A DNA stretch of 52,342 nucleotides, from NCBI GenBank assembly GCA_031292095.1, contig JARLHU010000114.1, positions 1 through 52,342 on the forward strand. The letters are read 5' to 3'. Within the stretch, counting starts at the first letter, position 1, and every line of letters starts with the position of its first letter. Below the pieces are notes generated by a model, which saw only the letters and a list, made by a program, of their open reading frames with translations, searched no databases and was not told where the DNA came from. A program made the position numbers and the translations under genes. The stretch comes from Desulfosporosinus sp. Its GTDB lineage: Bacteria; Bacillota; Desulfitobacteriia; Desulfitobacteriales; Desulfitobacteriaceae. Positions 41,208-50,169 of this stretch are shown in pieces.

Positions 41208-41262
41208 TAGAGCATTAGAGATTATTAGAAAAATGGATAATATTGAAAATGAGGTGATTTTA

Positions 41263-42222
41263 ATGCAGGCTCCAAATATGAATATACAGAATTTCGAATT
41301 CAAAAAACCCAATCAAATATCGGTGTTGTTGGCATTTCTATTCTTAATTGCTGGCGTCTTACTGTCGTTTCTTACTGGTTGGTTTGGCTGGCTAGTCATA
41401 GGTGCATTTCTGAGTGTTGTAATTGGTTCTGGGGTAAAAGTTGCTGATCAGTGGGAAAAGGCGGTTATTCTTCGGGTAGGAAAATTCAATCGCTTAGAAG
41501 GACCCGGCTTGTTTTTTGTTATTCCTATCATAGAATCCGTGACCAACTGGATCGATCATCGTACAATTGCTACAGGGTTTAACGCTGAACAAACTTTAAC
41601 CAAAGATACGGTACCCGTTGATGTTGATGCGGTCTTGTTTTGGTCTGTTTTAGATGCCAAAAAAGCAGCGCTTGAAGTGGCTAAGTACAAGGAGGCCGTC
41701 TTTTGGTCAGCACAAACGGCTTTACGGGACGTTATCGGCAGAACAAATTTAGCGGAAATGCTCTCTGATCGGGAACGGATCGATCGTGAACTCAAACTGG
41801 TCATTGATAAACGGACTGAACCATGGGGAGTGAATGTCGCAGGAGTCGAGATTCGCGATGTGGTTTTACCAGCTGCGTTACAGGATGCCATGAGCCGCGA
41901 AGCCCAGGCAGAACGTGAACGAAGAGCAAGAATTATATTGGGTACTGCTGAGACTGAAATTGCAGAAAAATTTGCAGAAGCAGCTAAGTCGTACCAAAAT
42001 AACCCAGTGGCTCTTCAACTTCGGGCGATGAATATTTTGTACGAAGGAATCAAAGAAAGAGGGGCAATGGTTATAGTGCCTTCATCTGTGGTCGAAACGA
42101 TGGGCTTAGGTGGAATTTCGGGCTTAGCTAGTTTAGCTTCTAATCTCAATTCTAGTAATCCAAGTAATGACCTTAATCCAAATCTAAGTAAGGACGAAAT
42201 TATGTCAACAGTCGTTAAGTAA
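41263..42222 (+). CDS. SPFH/band 7 (slipin-type) membrane protein
   Basis: A 319-residue protein with a hydrophobic N-terminal hairpin (about residues 17-55), then the SPFH/band-7 domain (VADQWEKAVILRVGKFNRLEGPGLFFVIP, then TIATGFNAEQTLTKDTVPVDVDAVLFWSV) and a helical coiled region rich in Ala, Glu and Arg (SREAQAERERRARIILGTAETEIAEKF). The tail is Ser/Asn-rich. Slipins form oligomers in membrane microdomains. No NfeD-type partner follows, although one often does. I chose ATG 41263 (TGAGGTGA upstream). The peroxiredoxin gene is 23 bases downstream, so they may be co-transcribed. Confidence 0.9.
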   Translation: MQAPNMNIQNFEFKKPNQISVLLAFLFLIAGVLLSFLTGWFGWLVIGAFLSVVIGSGVKVADQWEKAVILRVGKFNRLEGPGLFFVIPIIESVTNWIDHRTIATGFNAEQTLTKDTVPVDVDAVLFWSVLDAKKAALEVAKYKEAVFWSAQTALRDVIGRTNLAEMLSDRERIDRELKLVIDKRTEPWGVNVAGVEIRDVVLPAALQDAMSREAQAERERRARIILGTAETEIAEKFAEAAKSYQNNPVALQLRAMNILYEGIKERGAMVIVPSSVVETMGLGGISGLASLASNLNSSNPSNDLNPNLSKDEIMSTVVK

Positions 42223-42245
42223 CGAATTTAATTGGAGGGAAAACA

Positions 42246-42704
42246 ATGGAAAATTTAATTACAGTCGGAGCTAATGCCCCAGTATTTAATTTAAAGGATA
42301 ATCGTGGTAATATGGTGAGCCTAAACGATTTTAAAGGCAAGAAAGTATTACTTTCCTGGCATCCTTTAGCATGGACTCCCGTTTGCACTGAACAGATGAA
42401 ATCACTAGAGGTTAATTATGCGCGATTTGAAACACTTAATACGATTCCATTGGGGTTAAGTGTTGATCCTGTTCCTTCTAAAAATGCCTGGGCCAAGGAA
42501 CTTAAGATTGCCAATCTTAAATTGCCTTCGGATTTCTGGCCGCATGGGTCAGTCGCCAAAGCCTACGGCTTATTTCGTGAATTAGAAGGATTTTCTGAAC
42601 GAGCAAATGTGATTGTTGATGAAAACGGCAAGATTCTATGGATGAAAATTTACGATATACATCAACTCCCAGATATTGAAGAGGTTATTCAGCAATTAAA
42701 ATAA
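42246..42704 (+). CDS. peroxiredoxin (AhpC/TSA family)
   Basis: A 152-residue thioredoxin-fold peroxidase. The peroxidatic Cys47 sits in SWHPLAWTPVCTEQM, a P-x-x-x-(T/S)-x-x-C-type loop. No second, resolving Cys is visible, so it is of 1-Cys or AhpE-like type and would need an outside thiol donor. It removes H2O2 or organic peroxides in the cytoplasm. ATG 42246 follows TTGGAGG. It probably shares a transcript with the slipin gene and sits near the ferritin-like protein. Confidence 0.9.
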   Translation: MENLITVGANAPVFNLKDNRGNMVSLNDFKGKKVLLSWHPLAWTPVCTEQMKSLEVNYARFETLNTIPLGLSVDPVPSKNAWAKELKIANLKLPSDFWPHGSVAKAYGLFRELEGFSERANVIVDENGKILWMKIYDIHQLPDIEEVIQQLK

Positions 42705-42730
42705 ACCTGCCTTGCACAGAGCCCTTACAT

Positions 42731-42758
42731 TATCCCGCTGAAAATATACAGCGGGATT
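42731..42758 (+). terminator. terminator-like hairpin
   Basis: Nine-base-pair stem ATCCCGCTG/CAGCGGGAT (42732-42757) with an A-rich loop. No strong T run follows (TCCTAGTTTTGG). Confidence 0.55.
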
Positions 42759-43003
42759 CCTAGTTTTGGCTGATGATCTGTGATCTGAAGGTTGACGTTC
42801 GTTTTGGATTACTGCGTGCAGATAAAACGTCAAAAATCCTATTGGTTTTTACGCATTATTTTTGTCATCTTTGGAGGAAAACGACAGAAAATGTGGAATA
42901 TTGTACTATTCAAATATCTAATGGGTGATATCGCCTTCTAAATGTAGTGATATTAGGAAAATTTGTAATTATTTTTAATCTTAATAAAAGGGGACAATGG
43001 TTC

Positions 43004-45754
43004 ATGAGTAAAGATGAGGATATCATTCAGAAGAATTTAACAAATCTAGATAAAAGTACTTGTTCATTTGATTTATTATATTTTAGCTTATTTACAAATA
43101 ATCACTCAATTATGTTACTGATTGATCCTGAAACTGGAGCCATTATCGATGCCAACTCAGCCGCTTGCCATTTTTATGGGTATAGTTCTACAGATCTATT
43201 GAAGATGAAGATAAGTCAAATTAACACACTCACGCCTGAACAAATTTTGGAAGAAATGAATAATGCGAAAAATGAGAACAGGCATCAATTCTATTTTGAA
43301 CATAGGCGATCAGATGGCGAAATCCGTAGTGTTGAAGTATATAGCGGTCCCATAGTTATTAATAACTTACAACTATTATATTCCATTGTGCACGATGTTA
43401 CAGATCAAAGAAAAGCCAAAGAGGAAATCATTGCATTAAATAAAAGTCTTGAAAATAAGGTGGTTGAGAGAACCGTACAACTTCTAGAAACTAATAATCT
43501 ACTTCATGAAGCAAATAATAAACTTGAAGATACGAATGCAAGTCTAGAAGAAGAAATTTCGGAAAGAATGGGGATCGAAGAAAACTTAAATATTTCAATG
43601 CTGGAGATTAAAGATCTCTATGAAAATGCGCCCTGTGGATATCACTCATTGGATCAAAATGGGATCATAATCCGAATTAATGATACTGAGCTTAAATGGT
43701 TAGGGTACACAAGAGAAGAGATAATAGGTAAAAAGTTTACTGAGTTTATTACTGCGGATAGTCAAAGAATTTACAATGAAAATTTTCATAGATATTTGAA
43801 GTTTGGGTGGGTCAAAGATTTAGAATTCACTCTGATAAATAGAAATGGTACGCAATTGCCGGTTCTTGTGAGTGGTACTGCTATCAAAGATGAGAATGGG
43901 AAATTTATTATGAGCCGCTCTACTCTTTATGATATTTCTCTTAAGAAAGTAGCGGAGAATAAACTTATACAATTGAATAATGACCTTGAAAAAATTGTTG
44001 TATCTCGGACATATCATCTTGAAGAAACTAATGCCTTGCTTCAAGATGAAATAGCGCAACGAACGAAAGTTGAAAATGATTTAGCGGATCAGAACCAGAT
44101 CATGAATACGCTTTTAAACAACTTAAATGTTGGCGTATCAATGATTGAGGCTCCTTCCGGGAAGGCAATTTTTACAAATAAACACGCAAAACAATTAACG
44201 GGATGTGATTTCTTACCTGATCTAAGCCATGGGAGTTTATCAAAGGCCTTTCCAGTTTATAAACTTAATACCAATGAACTTTATCCGGATGATAAAATGC
44301 CCATTGTTCGGGGGATGTCTGGAGAAAGTAGTTATGTTAATGATATGGTAGTAGTACGTCCTGACGGAAAAAAAGTATTGTTGGAAGTTTTCGGAACCCC
44401 GGTAACAGACAATAGTGGACAAATAGTTGCGAGTCTCGTGAGTTTTGCCGACATTACTCATCGAAAGCAAGCAGAAGATGCTATTAAAAACCTAAACAAT
44501 CAACTAGTAAAAACAAATATCACACTGGAAGAGACAAATACTGTCCTTGAAGAAGAAATTCAAGAGCATTATGAGGTCATAGCTGAGCTAAACAAGGCCA
44601 AAGAAGAAGCTGAAAATGCTACTATAGCAAAAAGCGACTTTCTTGCTCATATGTCCCATGAAATTAGGACGCCAATGACTGGTGTCTTAGGAATTTTGCA
44701 ACTATTGCAAATGTCGGAATTAAATGAAGAACAGTTTCACTTTATTAAGGTTTGCATGACCTCTTCAGAATTACTTTTAAAAGTAATTAATGATATTCTC
44801 GATTATTCGAAAATTGAAATAGGCAAACTGGAAATTGAAAAAATAAATTTTAAATTGACTGAGTTGATTAGTAATATCGAGATGTTATTCACCCCCGCTG
44901 CTATAAATAAATCGGTTGAGTTGGAGATTAATATCGAAGAAAATGTCCCAGATCTACTTATGGGTGACCCTTTTAAATTGAGACAAGTATTATCCAACCT
45001 GATCGGAAATGCTTTGAAATTCACACATGCCGGTAGAATTGATCTCACAGTTAGAAAGATTGCAGATTATGGCAACAAAGAAATCCAATTGCTGTTTTCA
45101 GTAAAAGATACTGGGATTGGTATCAAACCTGAGAAAATTAAGGAAATTTTCAAGAGTTTTAGTCAAGCAGACAGCTCAACTACCCGTAATTATGGTGGCA
45201 CTGGTCTTGGACTTGCCATCTGCAAAGGATTGACTGAGAAAATGAAGGGTGAAATATGGGTAGAAAGTACATTTGAAGAAGGTTGTACATTCTATTTCAC
45301 TTGTGTTTTTGAAGAGACTGAGGAGGGAGAGGACTCCAAAAATAATGAAAGCCAAGCTATAGAAAATAGTGGCGCAAAGAAGTCGCTGAAACTTCTAATT
45401 GTGGAGGATGACGACATCATTCGTATGGTGATTGAAAAGTTTTCAATACGTAAAGGCTGGAAAGTTGTTTTGGCAGAAGACGGGAATGCCGCGCTAGATG
45501 CTTATCAGAGACAAGAATTTGATGTCATTATTATGGATTGTCAGATGCCGGTATTAGATGGTTACAAAACGACAGGAGCAATCCGACAATTAGAGAGTCA
45601 GAGTGGTAAGCACACACCTATTATCGCCATGACTGCAAATGCTTTAGTAGGATTTAGGGAAACATGTCTTAACGCCGGTATGGATGATTACCTAACAAAA
45701 CCTGTTGAAATAAGTGCATTTTATGCGATTGTTGAGAGATGGGCCAAAAGTTAG
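43004..45754 (+). CDS. PAS-containing hybrid sensor histidine kinase
   Basis: A 916-residue soluble (no membrane helix) hybrid kinase. Order: three PAS domains (about 28-140, 200-315, 370-490) linked by coiled-coil segments with the same LNNxLE pattern, HisKA with HMSHEIRTPM (phospho-His552), HATPase with NLIGNALKFT, DTGIGI and GGTGLGLAICKGL, and a receiver domain with phospho-Asp845 (IIMDCQMP) and LTKP. No histidine phosphotransfer (Hpt) domain follows, so another protein must complete the relay; the Spo0F-like receiver at 11251 is one candidate by type only. ATG 43004 follows AAAAGGGG. The signal is unknown; cytoplasmic PAS domains may sense redox state or metabolites. Confidence 0.93.
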   Translation: MSKDEDIIQKNLTNLDKSTCSFDLLYFSLFTNNHSIMLLIDPETGAIIDANSAACHFYGYSSTDLLKMKISQINTLTPEQILEEMNNAKNENRHQFYFEHRRSDGEIRSVEVYSGPIVINNLQLLYSIVHDVTDQRKAKEEIIALNKSLENKVVERTVQLLETNNLLHEANNKLEDTNASLEEEISERMGIEENLNISMLEIKDLYENAPCGYHSLDQNGIIIRINDTELKWLGYTREEIIGKKFTEFITADSQRIYNENFHRYLKFGWVKDLEFTLINRNGTQLPVLVSGTAIKDENGKFIMSRSTLYDISLKKVAENKLIQLNNDLEKIVVSRTYHLEETNALLQDEIAQRTKVENDLADQNQIMNTLLNNLNVGVSMIEAPSGKAIFTNKHAKQLTGCDFLPDLSHGSLSKAFPVYKLNTNELYPDDKMPIVRGMSGESSYVNDMVVVRPDGKKVLLEVFGTPVTDNSGQIVASLVSFADITHRKQAEDAIKNLNNQLVKTNITLEETNTVLEEEIQEHYEVIAELNKAKEEAENATIAKSDFLAHMSHEIRTPMTGVLGILQLLQMSELNEEQFHFIKVCMTSSELLLKVINDILDYSKIEIGKLEIEKINFKLTELISNIEMLFTPAAINKSVELEINIEENVPDLLMGDPFKLRQVLSNLIGNALKFTHAGRIDLTVRKIADYGNKEIQLLFSVKDTGIGIKPEKIKEIFKSFSQADSSTTRNYGGTGLGLAICKGLTEKMKGEIWVESTFEEGCTFYFTCVFEETEEGEDSKNNESQAIENSGAKKSLKLLIVEDDDIIRMVIEKFSIRKGWKVVLAEDGNAALDAYQRQEFDVIIMDCQMPVLDGYKTTGAIRQLESQSGKHTPIIAMTANALVGFRETCLNAGMDDYLTKPVEISAFYAIVERWAKS

Positions 45755-45831
45755 AAAATTAATATTGACTAGACTTGTTAAATAAGGAACTAGCATGATC
45801 CTGTTAATGGGTGTGGAAAATATAGAATAGT

Positions 45832-45870
45832 AAAAATAGGACTAGGGCAATTGCTCCAGTCCTATTTTTT
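45832..45870 (+). terminator. strong terminator after the histidine kinase
   Basis: Perfect 12-bp stem AAAAATAGGACT (45832-45843) with 45858-45869. Symmetric A/T tails make it work in both directions. Confidence 0.85.
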
Positions 45871-46069
45871 AGATCAGAATTTTAAGATACCTCTTGATTG
45901 CTTGAAGGTTTTTCTCCCAAAATACCTGCCGTATGATTAAGGTAATATTGGCGAAAATCTCGACGCCTGGCTAAAACACGTTATTGAGAGGCAATAAAGG
46001 GCTAATTGGCATATCTTGGTAGAGAAATAGAAAATCAAAGAAGTCTCTAAAGAAAGGATGATCAGTGCA

Positions 46070-46909
46070 GTGGAAGCCATAGACTGTTCCACAACATTAA
46101 CATCAACGACAGCGGCTGCGTTGAAAGTTGCTGGTATTGTTGCTGTAGGACGCTACCTTGGTTATGAAACACAAGGATGGAGCAAATCACTAAGTCCAGA
46201 TGAACTAAGTGTAATTCAAGCCAGCGGTCTGTCGGTATTTCTCATCTGGGAATCGAATCCGACGACCGCTGGGTATTTTAGCTACAGCAAAGGTGTATCT
46301 GATGCCCAGATAGCTTTGGAAGAGGCTGCCTACCTTGGTGCACCAAATAGTACTGCAATATATTTCGCAGTTGACTTTGATGCCCAAGCTAGTGATATGA
46401 CCGCAATAATTGAATACTTTAGTGGCGTTCGAGATGGGTTAAAGGGACAATATCTAGTAGGTGCCTATGGTTCCTACAGCGTGCTGCAAGCTCTCCAAGC
46501 ATCATCCTACGCGCCAGACAAGTACTGGCAGACGTATGCCTGGTCAAACGGGATGATTTTCTCAGGCAATGACATTTACCAGTATCAAAATGACGTGACT
46601 TTGGAGGGAATTGCGGTAGACCTCGATACGATACAATATAATTCAGGCTGTTGGCCGGAGATAGGGTGTAATAATGTGTTTGCAAATTTAGTGATTTACG
46701 AAGTGGGGCCGGATGTTAAGGCTGCTCAATACTTGGCCGATTATTTAAAGGCTCCGACTGTCTCTACCGAAAATGTAACTCCTGAGCTCTTGGCTTGCGC
46801 TACGAAGAAATATAAAGTTGGTGGCCCTGCATATCCTGGAGCGCAATTGATTTCCGGAAGTGACAGGTACGAGACGATGAATGAGGTTTTGAAGTTTATG
46901 GGGATATAA
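46070..46909 (+). CDS. DUF1906 glycoside-hydrolase-like protein
   Basis: A 279-residue protein. The N-terminal ~200 residues fit DUF1906, a TIM-barrel 'glycoside hydrolase-like' family: VGRYLGYETQGWSKSLSPDE, then FLIWESNPTTAGYF, AIYFAVDFDA, LVGAYGSYSVLQAL, QYQNDVTL and AVDLDTIQY, with acidic residues typical of the barrel. The last 80 residues form a small alpha/beta tail (TPELLACATKKYKVGG and SGSDRYETMNEVLKF) that recurs as a relic at 12105. No signal peptide. I prefer GTG 46070, with AAAGGATGA eight bases upstream, over ATG 46058, which overlaps it. Activity on cell walls is likely only by family. Confidence 0.85.
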   Translation: MEAIDCSTTLTSTTAAALKVAGIVAVGRYLGYETQGWSKSLSPDELSVIQASGLSVFLIWESNPTTAGYFSYSKGVSDAQIALEEAAYLGAPNSTAIYFAVDFDAQASDMTAIIEYFSGVRDGLKGQYLVGAYGSYSVLQALQASSYAPDKYWQTYAWSNGMIFSGNDIYQYQNDVTLEGIAVDLDTIQYNSGCWPEIGCNNVFANLVIYEVGPDVKAAQYLADYLKAPTVSTENVTPELLACATKKYKVGGPAYPGAQLISGSDRYETMNEVLKFMGI

Positions 46910-46923
46910 TTCCTAGTAGACCT

Positions 46924-46950
46924 AAGCAGGCAAATCGCCTGCTTTTATTT
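46924..46950 (+). terminator. terminator after the DUF1906 gene
   Basis: Stem AAGCAGGC/GCCTGCTT with loop AAATC, followed by TTATTTT. Confidence 0.85.
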
Positions 46951-47023
46951 TCACTGCTACCCTAGCTAGACGTAGGCTTAGGGTCTTGCGGTCCTCGGCC
47001 CCGAACTTGGGTTGATGAACATA

Positions 47024-47059
47024 AAATTCAGACCAGGCTTTTACCCCTGGTCTGAATTT
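47024..47059. terminator. terminator of the tiny Gly/Trp-rich gene
   Basis: Fourteen-base-pair stem AAATTCAGACCAGG (47024-47037) with 47046-47059. On the minus strand it follows the stop of the small gene and is itself followed by TTTTATG. Confidence 0.75.
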
Positions 47060-47096
47060 ATCATACTTTAGTTTTCAATAAGAAGTTCCTCCAGAT

Positions 47097-47207
47097 TTAC
47101 CACCAGAAGCCGCCCCAGAACGGACGGTAAAAAACCCCACCCCAAAATGGACGATAGCCGAAACCACCCCAAGGACCTCCCCAACCCCATGGACCAAAAC
47201 CAAACAT
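47097..47207 (-). CDS. 36-residue Gly/Trp/Phe-rich peptide
   Basis: Minus-strand ATG at 47207, eight bases after AGGAG, encodes MFGFGPWGWGGPWGGFGY, then RPFWGGVFYRPFWGGFWW and a stop. About a third of the residues are Gly, a fifth Trp and a fifth Phe, so random sequence is very unlikely. A 14-bp terminator lies just after it and a sigma-K-like promoter just before it. Such tiny glycine/aromatic-rich proteins are typical of spore coats or outer spore layers in spore-forming Firmicutes; that role is an inference. It is too short for routine gene calling. Confidence 0.75.
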   Translation of the reverse strand: MFGFGPWGWGGPWGGFGYRPFWGGVFYRPFWGGFWW

Positions 47208-47237
47208 TGAGATCACTCCTTAATCTTTATCCACTTC

Positions 47238-47268
47238 TATATTATGGATAGATAACTTATCCGGTTCC
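47238..47268 (-). promoter_or_regulatory. sigma-K-like promoter of the tiny gene
   Basis: On the minus strand, CATAATATA (47246-47238) fits the sigma-K -10 consensus CATA-N3-TA. A GGAACC block with its AC lies 17 bases upstream (47268-47263), fitting the -35. The predicted 5' leader is about 24 bases to the start at 47207. Sigma-K drives late mother-cell genes such as coat proteins. Confidence 0.55.
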
Positions 47269-47495
47269 AGAAGAAGGAGATTAAGGAAACTGGCAGTTGT
47301 CAAGGGGAATTAATTTTATCGGGTCGTAAAAAAACGATCTGGCTTTCTTCGATTTTTTTGGTTAATTTTCACGATTTGAGCAGGATATAAAGGGGGGATG
47401 CCGAAGGTTTAAAAGTTACTTATCTAGGGGCCTAGAAACCCGTCTCGCATAGATTATCACAAACAATCTCTTAATTTGAAGGATGAGGTGAGGGC

Positions 47496-48602
47496 ATGGC
47501 AGAAGCATTGAAAGCAATGTACAATAAAGAATTTCTGCGTCGTTTCGGCGAGAAGGTACGTGCTGTGTACGACGCTTTCGATATGGAGGGCTTTGTCGCA
47601 ACAGCGATGGACGAACCATGGGACGGACTTGAGCTAAAAGCGCGGATGCGGCGAATAACGGCGACGCTTCGGGCCTATCTTTCGATTCGTTATGAGGAGG
47701 CACTTGACGTGTTATCAGCAATGGATGAGACCTGTATTGGGTTTCCGTACCTGTTCTTACCTGATTTCGTAGCGGTATACGGTCAGGAAGTGGAACACTG
47801 GGAGCTTTCCATGAAAGCACTGGAACGGTTCACTCAAAAATCGTCATCAGAATTCGCCATAAGACCATTTTTGCTGAGTGATCCAGAGCGTGTGATGTGC
47901 CAGATGAGAATCTGGTCGCAGCATCCAAATGAGCATGTCCGACGGCTTGCGAGCGAAGGTTGCCGTCCCCGTTTGCCGTGGGGAGTGTCACTTCCGATGT
48001 TTAAGCGTGACCCGACTCTAGTAATACCTGTTCTGGAACGGTTGAAGGCAGACCCATCGCTTTATGTGCGCAAGAGCGTTGCCAATAATCTAAACGACAT
48101 TGCTAAGGATCACCCTGCGGTTGTGCTCGAAACAGCACGTCGTTGGAAAGGTGTTTGTCCGCATACGGACTGGATTCTGCGTCAGGGTTGCCGAACCTTG
48201 ATCCGTAAAGCTGATCCTGAGGCCATGGAATTATTCGGTTACGCAAAAACAACAGACGTGGTGCCACTTGTAACAAGTGCCTCGTTGTCGGTGCTACCGA
48301 CCAGGCTGGCGATAGGAGAGAGTTGCGAACTGAAATACGAGCTTTGTATCCGGGAAGGGGGTCCTGCACACGTGCGCATCGAATATGGGATCGATTTCGT
48401 GAAGGCTAGGGGACACACATCACGCAAATTGTTCCTGTTGTCGGATAAAACGGTGCCTGGCGGTACATGTCTTACAGGGATCAGGACGCATAACTGGTCG
48501 AACTTGACAACCCGCCACCATTATCCCGGCGAGCACCGGATCGCACTGTTGGTGAACGGGTGCGAAGTTGCCAATGTGGGATTGGTGCTATATAGTTTTT
48601 GA
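47496..48602 (+). CDS. AlkC-type DNA alkylation repair protein with C-terminal beta domain
   Basis: A 368-residue protein. The N-terminal ~250 residues are a HEAT-like helical repeat (SPDPEVRRLASEG-like HPNEHVRRLASEGCRPRLPW, then DPSLYVRKSVANNLNDIAKDHP), as in AlkC/AlkD glycosylases that remove N3-alkylated bases. The last ~110 residues are a beta-rich module (LAIGESCELKYELCIREGG...VRIEYGIDFVKARG), resembling an Ig-like fold, as in some AlkC proteins. ATG 47496 follows GATGAGGTGAGG. It is monocistronic and GC-rich relative to its surroundings, which may indicate transfer from elsewhere. Confidence 0.87.
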   Translation: MAEALKAMYNKEFLRRFGEKVRAVYDAFDMEGFVATAMDEPWDGLELKARMRRITATLRAYLSIRYEEALDVLSAMDETCIGFPYLFLPDFVAVYGQEVEHWELSMKALERFTQKSSSEFAIRPFLLSDPERVMCQMRIWSQHPNEHVRRLASEGCRPRLPWGVSLPMFKRDPTLVIPVLERLKADPSLYVRKSVANNLNDIAKDHPAVVLETARRWKGVCPHTDWILRQGCRTLIRKADPEAMELFGYAKTTDVVPLVTSASLSVLPTRLAIGESCELKYELCIREGGPAHVRIEYGIDFVKARGHTSRKLFLLSDKTVPGGTCLTGIRTHNWSNLTTRHHYPGEHRIALLVNGCEVANVGLVLYSF

Positions 48603-48709
48603 GTAAAAGACAAAGCTGTTACCTTTTTTACCTTCGTTTACAATGAGCCTGAGGTTGTTAGCAACACGGGAATGCTTGGTGCACTTAAAACATACAAGGG
48701 AGGAAGATC

Positions 48710-49897
48710 ATGCCTAAACAAAACAGCCTATGGAATAGGGATTTTATTCTGATCGACTTAACCAGCTTTTTAGTATTTGGTAGTTTTTACTACCTCTTGT
48801 CTACTCTCCAGTATTACGTCTTGGAACTGGGCGGATCTGTCGCTTCTGTCGGTCTTATCATGGGAATCTTCACCCTAGTGGCTGTGGCATTTCGCCCGGT
48901 TGTAGGTCAGCTTCTGGATAGCCGTGGTCGGCGCATTATGCTGATGGTCGGAATAACTCTCATCCTAGTTTCCTTTGTGATTTATCCACTAGTTCATGCA
49001 CTTTGGTGGGTTATCCTGATCAGGATTTTGCATGGCATTGGCTGGTCAGTGGTACCTGTTGCCATTAGTACTTTGGTAGCAGACGTCGTGCCTGCCAAGC
49101 GCCGGGGCGAAGCCATGGGGTACTACTCAAACTTCATGGATGTTGCTATGGCTGTCGGGCCTTTCGTAGGAGTGTTGTTACTCCAATACGGTAGTTTTAA
49201 GACTGTTTGCCTGGGTGCTGCGATCACCCTACTGCCTGCGTTAGTCTTAGTCTGGACGGTTCGGGAACGCTACCAGCCATCCACTGACCGACCAAAAAGT
49301 CCCCTTTTGAGCCGACCAGCTCTCCTTCCAGGCTTAGTTATGATGACCGCTAGTGTCGGCTACGGAAGTGTTGTCAGCTTTTTACCTATCTTGGTTTTAC
49401 AACGAGGTATCACAGGACATTTTCTCGGCATATCGGACTACGCCTTTTATTACATCATCTATGCACTAACTTTGCTATTAACAAGAGGTATCTGGGGACG
49501 CCTTTCTGATAAATACGGACGCAAGGCCGCTATCATACCAGGGATGCTCCTTTTAGCCGCCGGAACTTTCCTACTGGCCATTACCTGGTCTTTTCCGCTC
49601 CTGCTTCTAGTGGGTGTCGTATACGCTGCAGGGTTTGGGTCCACTCAGCCGTCTATTCTAGCCTGGACTATAGACCGCGTCGGTCATAGCGAAATGGGAG
49701 CTGCGGTTTCCACTTTCTTCATCGCCTTTGACGGTGGGCTTGGTCTAGGTGCCCTGATCATGGGAATCGTTTCTCAGTATTTTTCATACCAAGTTACATT
49801 TATGACCACTACATTGATCACACTTATAGGCCTGTTAGTCTATGTTTATTACCTCCACAACGAGGGAACCCACACCCTGAATAGGGGTGACAAATAA
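48710..49897 (+). CDS. MFS transporter
   Basis: A 395-residue, 12-helix major facilitator. Motifs: FRPVVGQLLDSRGRRIMLM (loop 2-3 signature, D-x-R-G-R-R), RILHGIGWSVVPVAISTLVADVVPAKRRGEAMGYYSN (helix 4-5) and the second-half copy GRLSDKYGRKAA. The subfamily cannot be pinned down; YfcJ-like or staphyloferrin/drug exporters are similar. ATG 48710 follows GGGAGGAAG. It is monocistronic, with a terminator at 49931. Substrate unknown. Confidence 0.9.
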   Translation: MPKQNSLWNRDFILIDLTSFLVFGSFYYLLSTLQYYVLELGGSVASVGLIMGIFTLVAVAFRPVVGQLLDSRGRRIMLMVGITLILVSFVIYPLVHALWWVILIRILHGIGWSVVPVAISTLVADVVPAKRRGEAMGYYSNFMDVAMAVGPFVGVLLLQYGSFKTVCLGAAITLLPALVLVWTVRERYQPSTDRPKSPLLSRPALLPGLVMMTASVGYGSVVSFLPILVLQRGITGHFLGISDYAFYYIIYALTLLLTRGIWGRLSDKYGRKAAIIPGMLLLAAGTFLLAITWSFPLLLLVGVVYAAGFGSTQPSILAWTIDRVGHSEMGAAVSTFFIAFDGGLGLGALIMGIVSQYFSYQVTFMTTTLITLIGLLVYVYYLHNEGTHTLNRGDK

Positions 49898-49930
49898 AGT
49901 TATCCACGGGGGCACTTCCCCCACATCCGC

Positions 49931-49957
49931 AAGGAGCCTAAAGAGGCTCCTTCTTTA
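49931..49957 (+). terminator. terminator after the MFS gene
   Basis: Stem AAGGAGCC/GGCTCCTT (49931-49952) followed by CTTTAC. Confidence 0.75.
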
Positions 49958-50169
49958 CAACATTTCTGCCCACGCAATAACCGGCTGGATGGAGCTTTGA
50001 AAGTGAATAAGCGAGATGTCAATCTGATGATGGAACAACAGGACAAGATAAAACAATGAAAAAATCAAAAAGAAGAGGTTGAAAATAAAGGATACCTCAA
50101 GGTATTGTCCGAATATAGTGAATGGGTTTAATGAGCAAGTTGGATTCTAAAAGTTAGGAGCTAACACCA

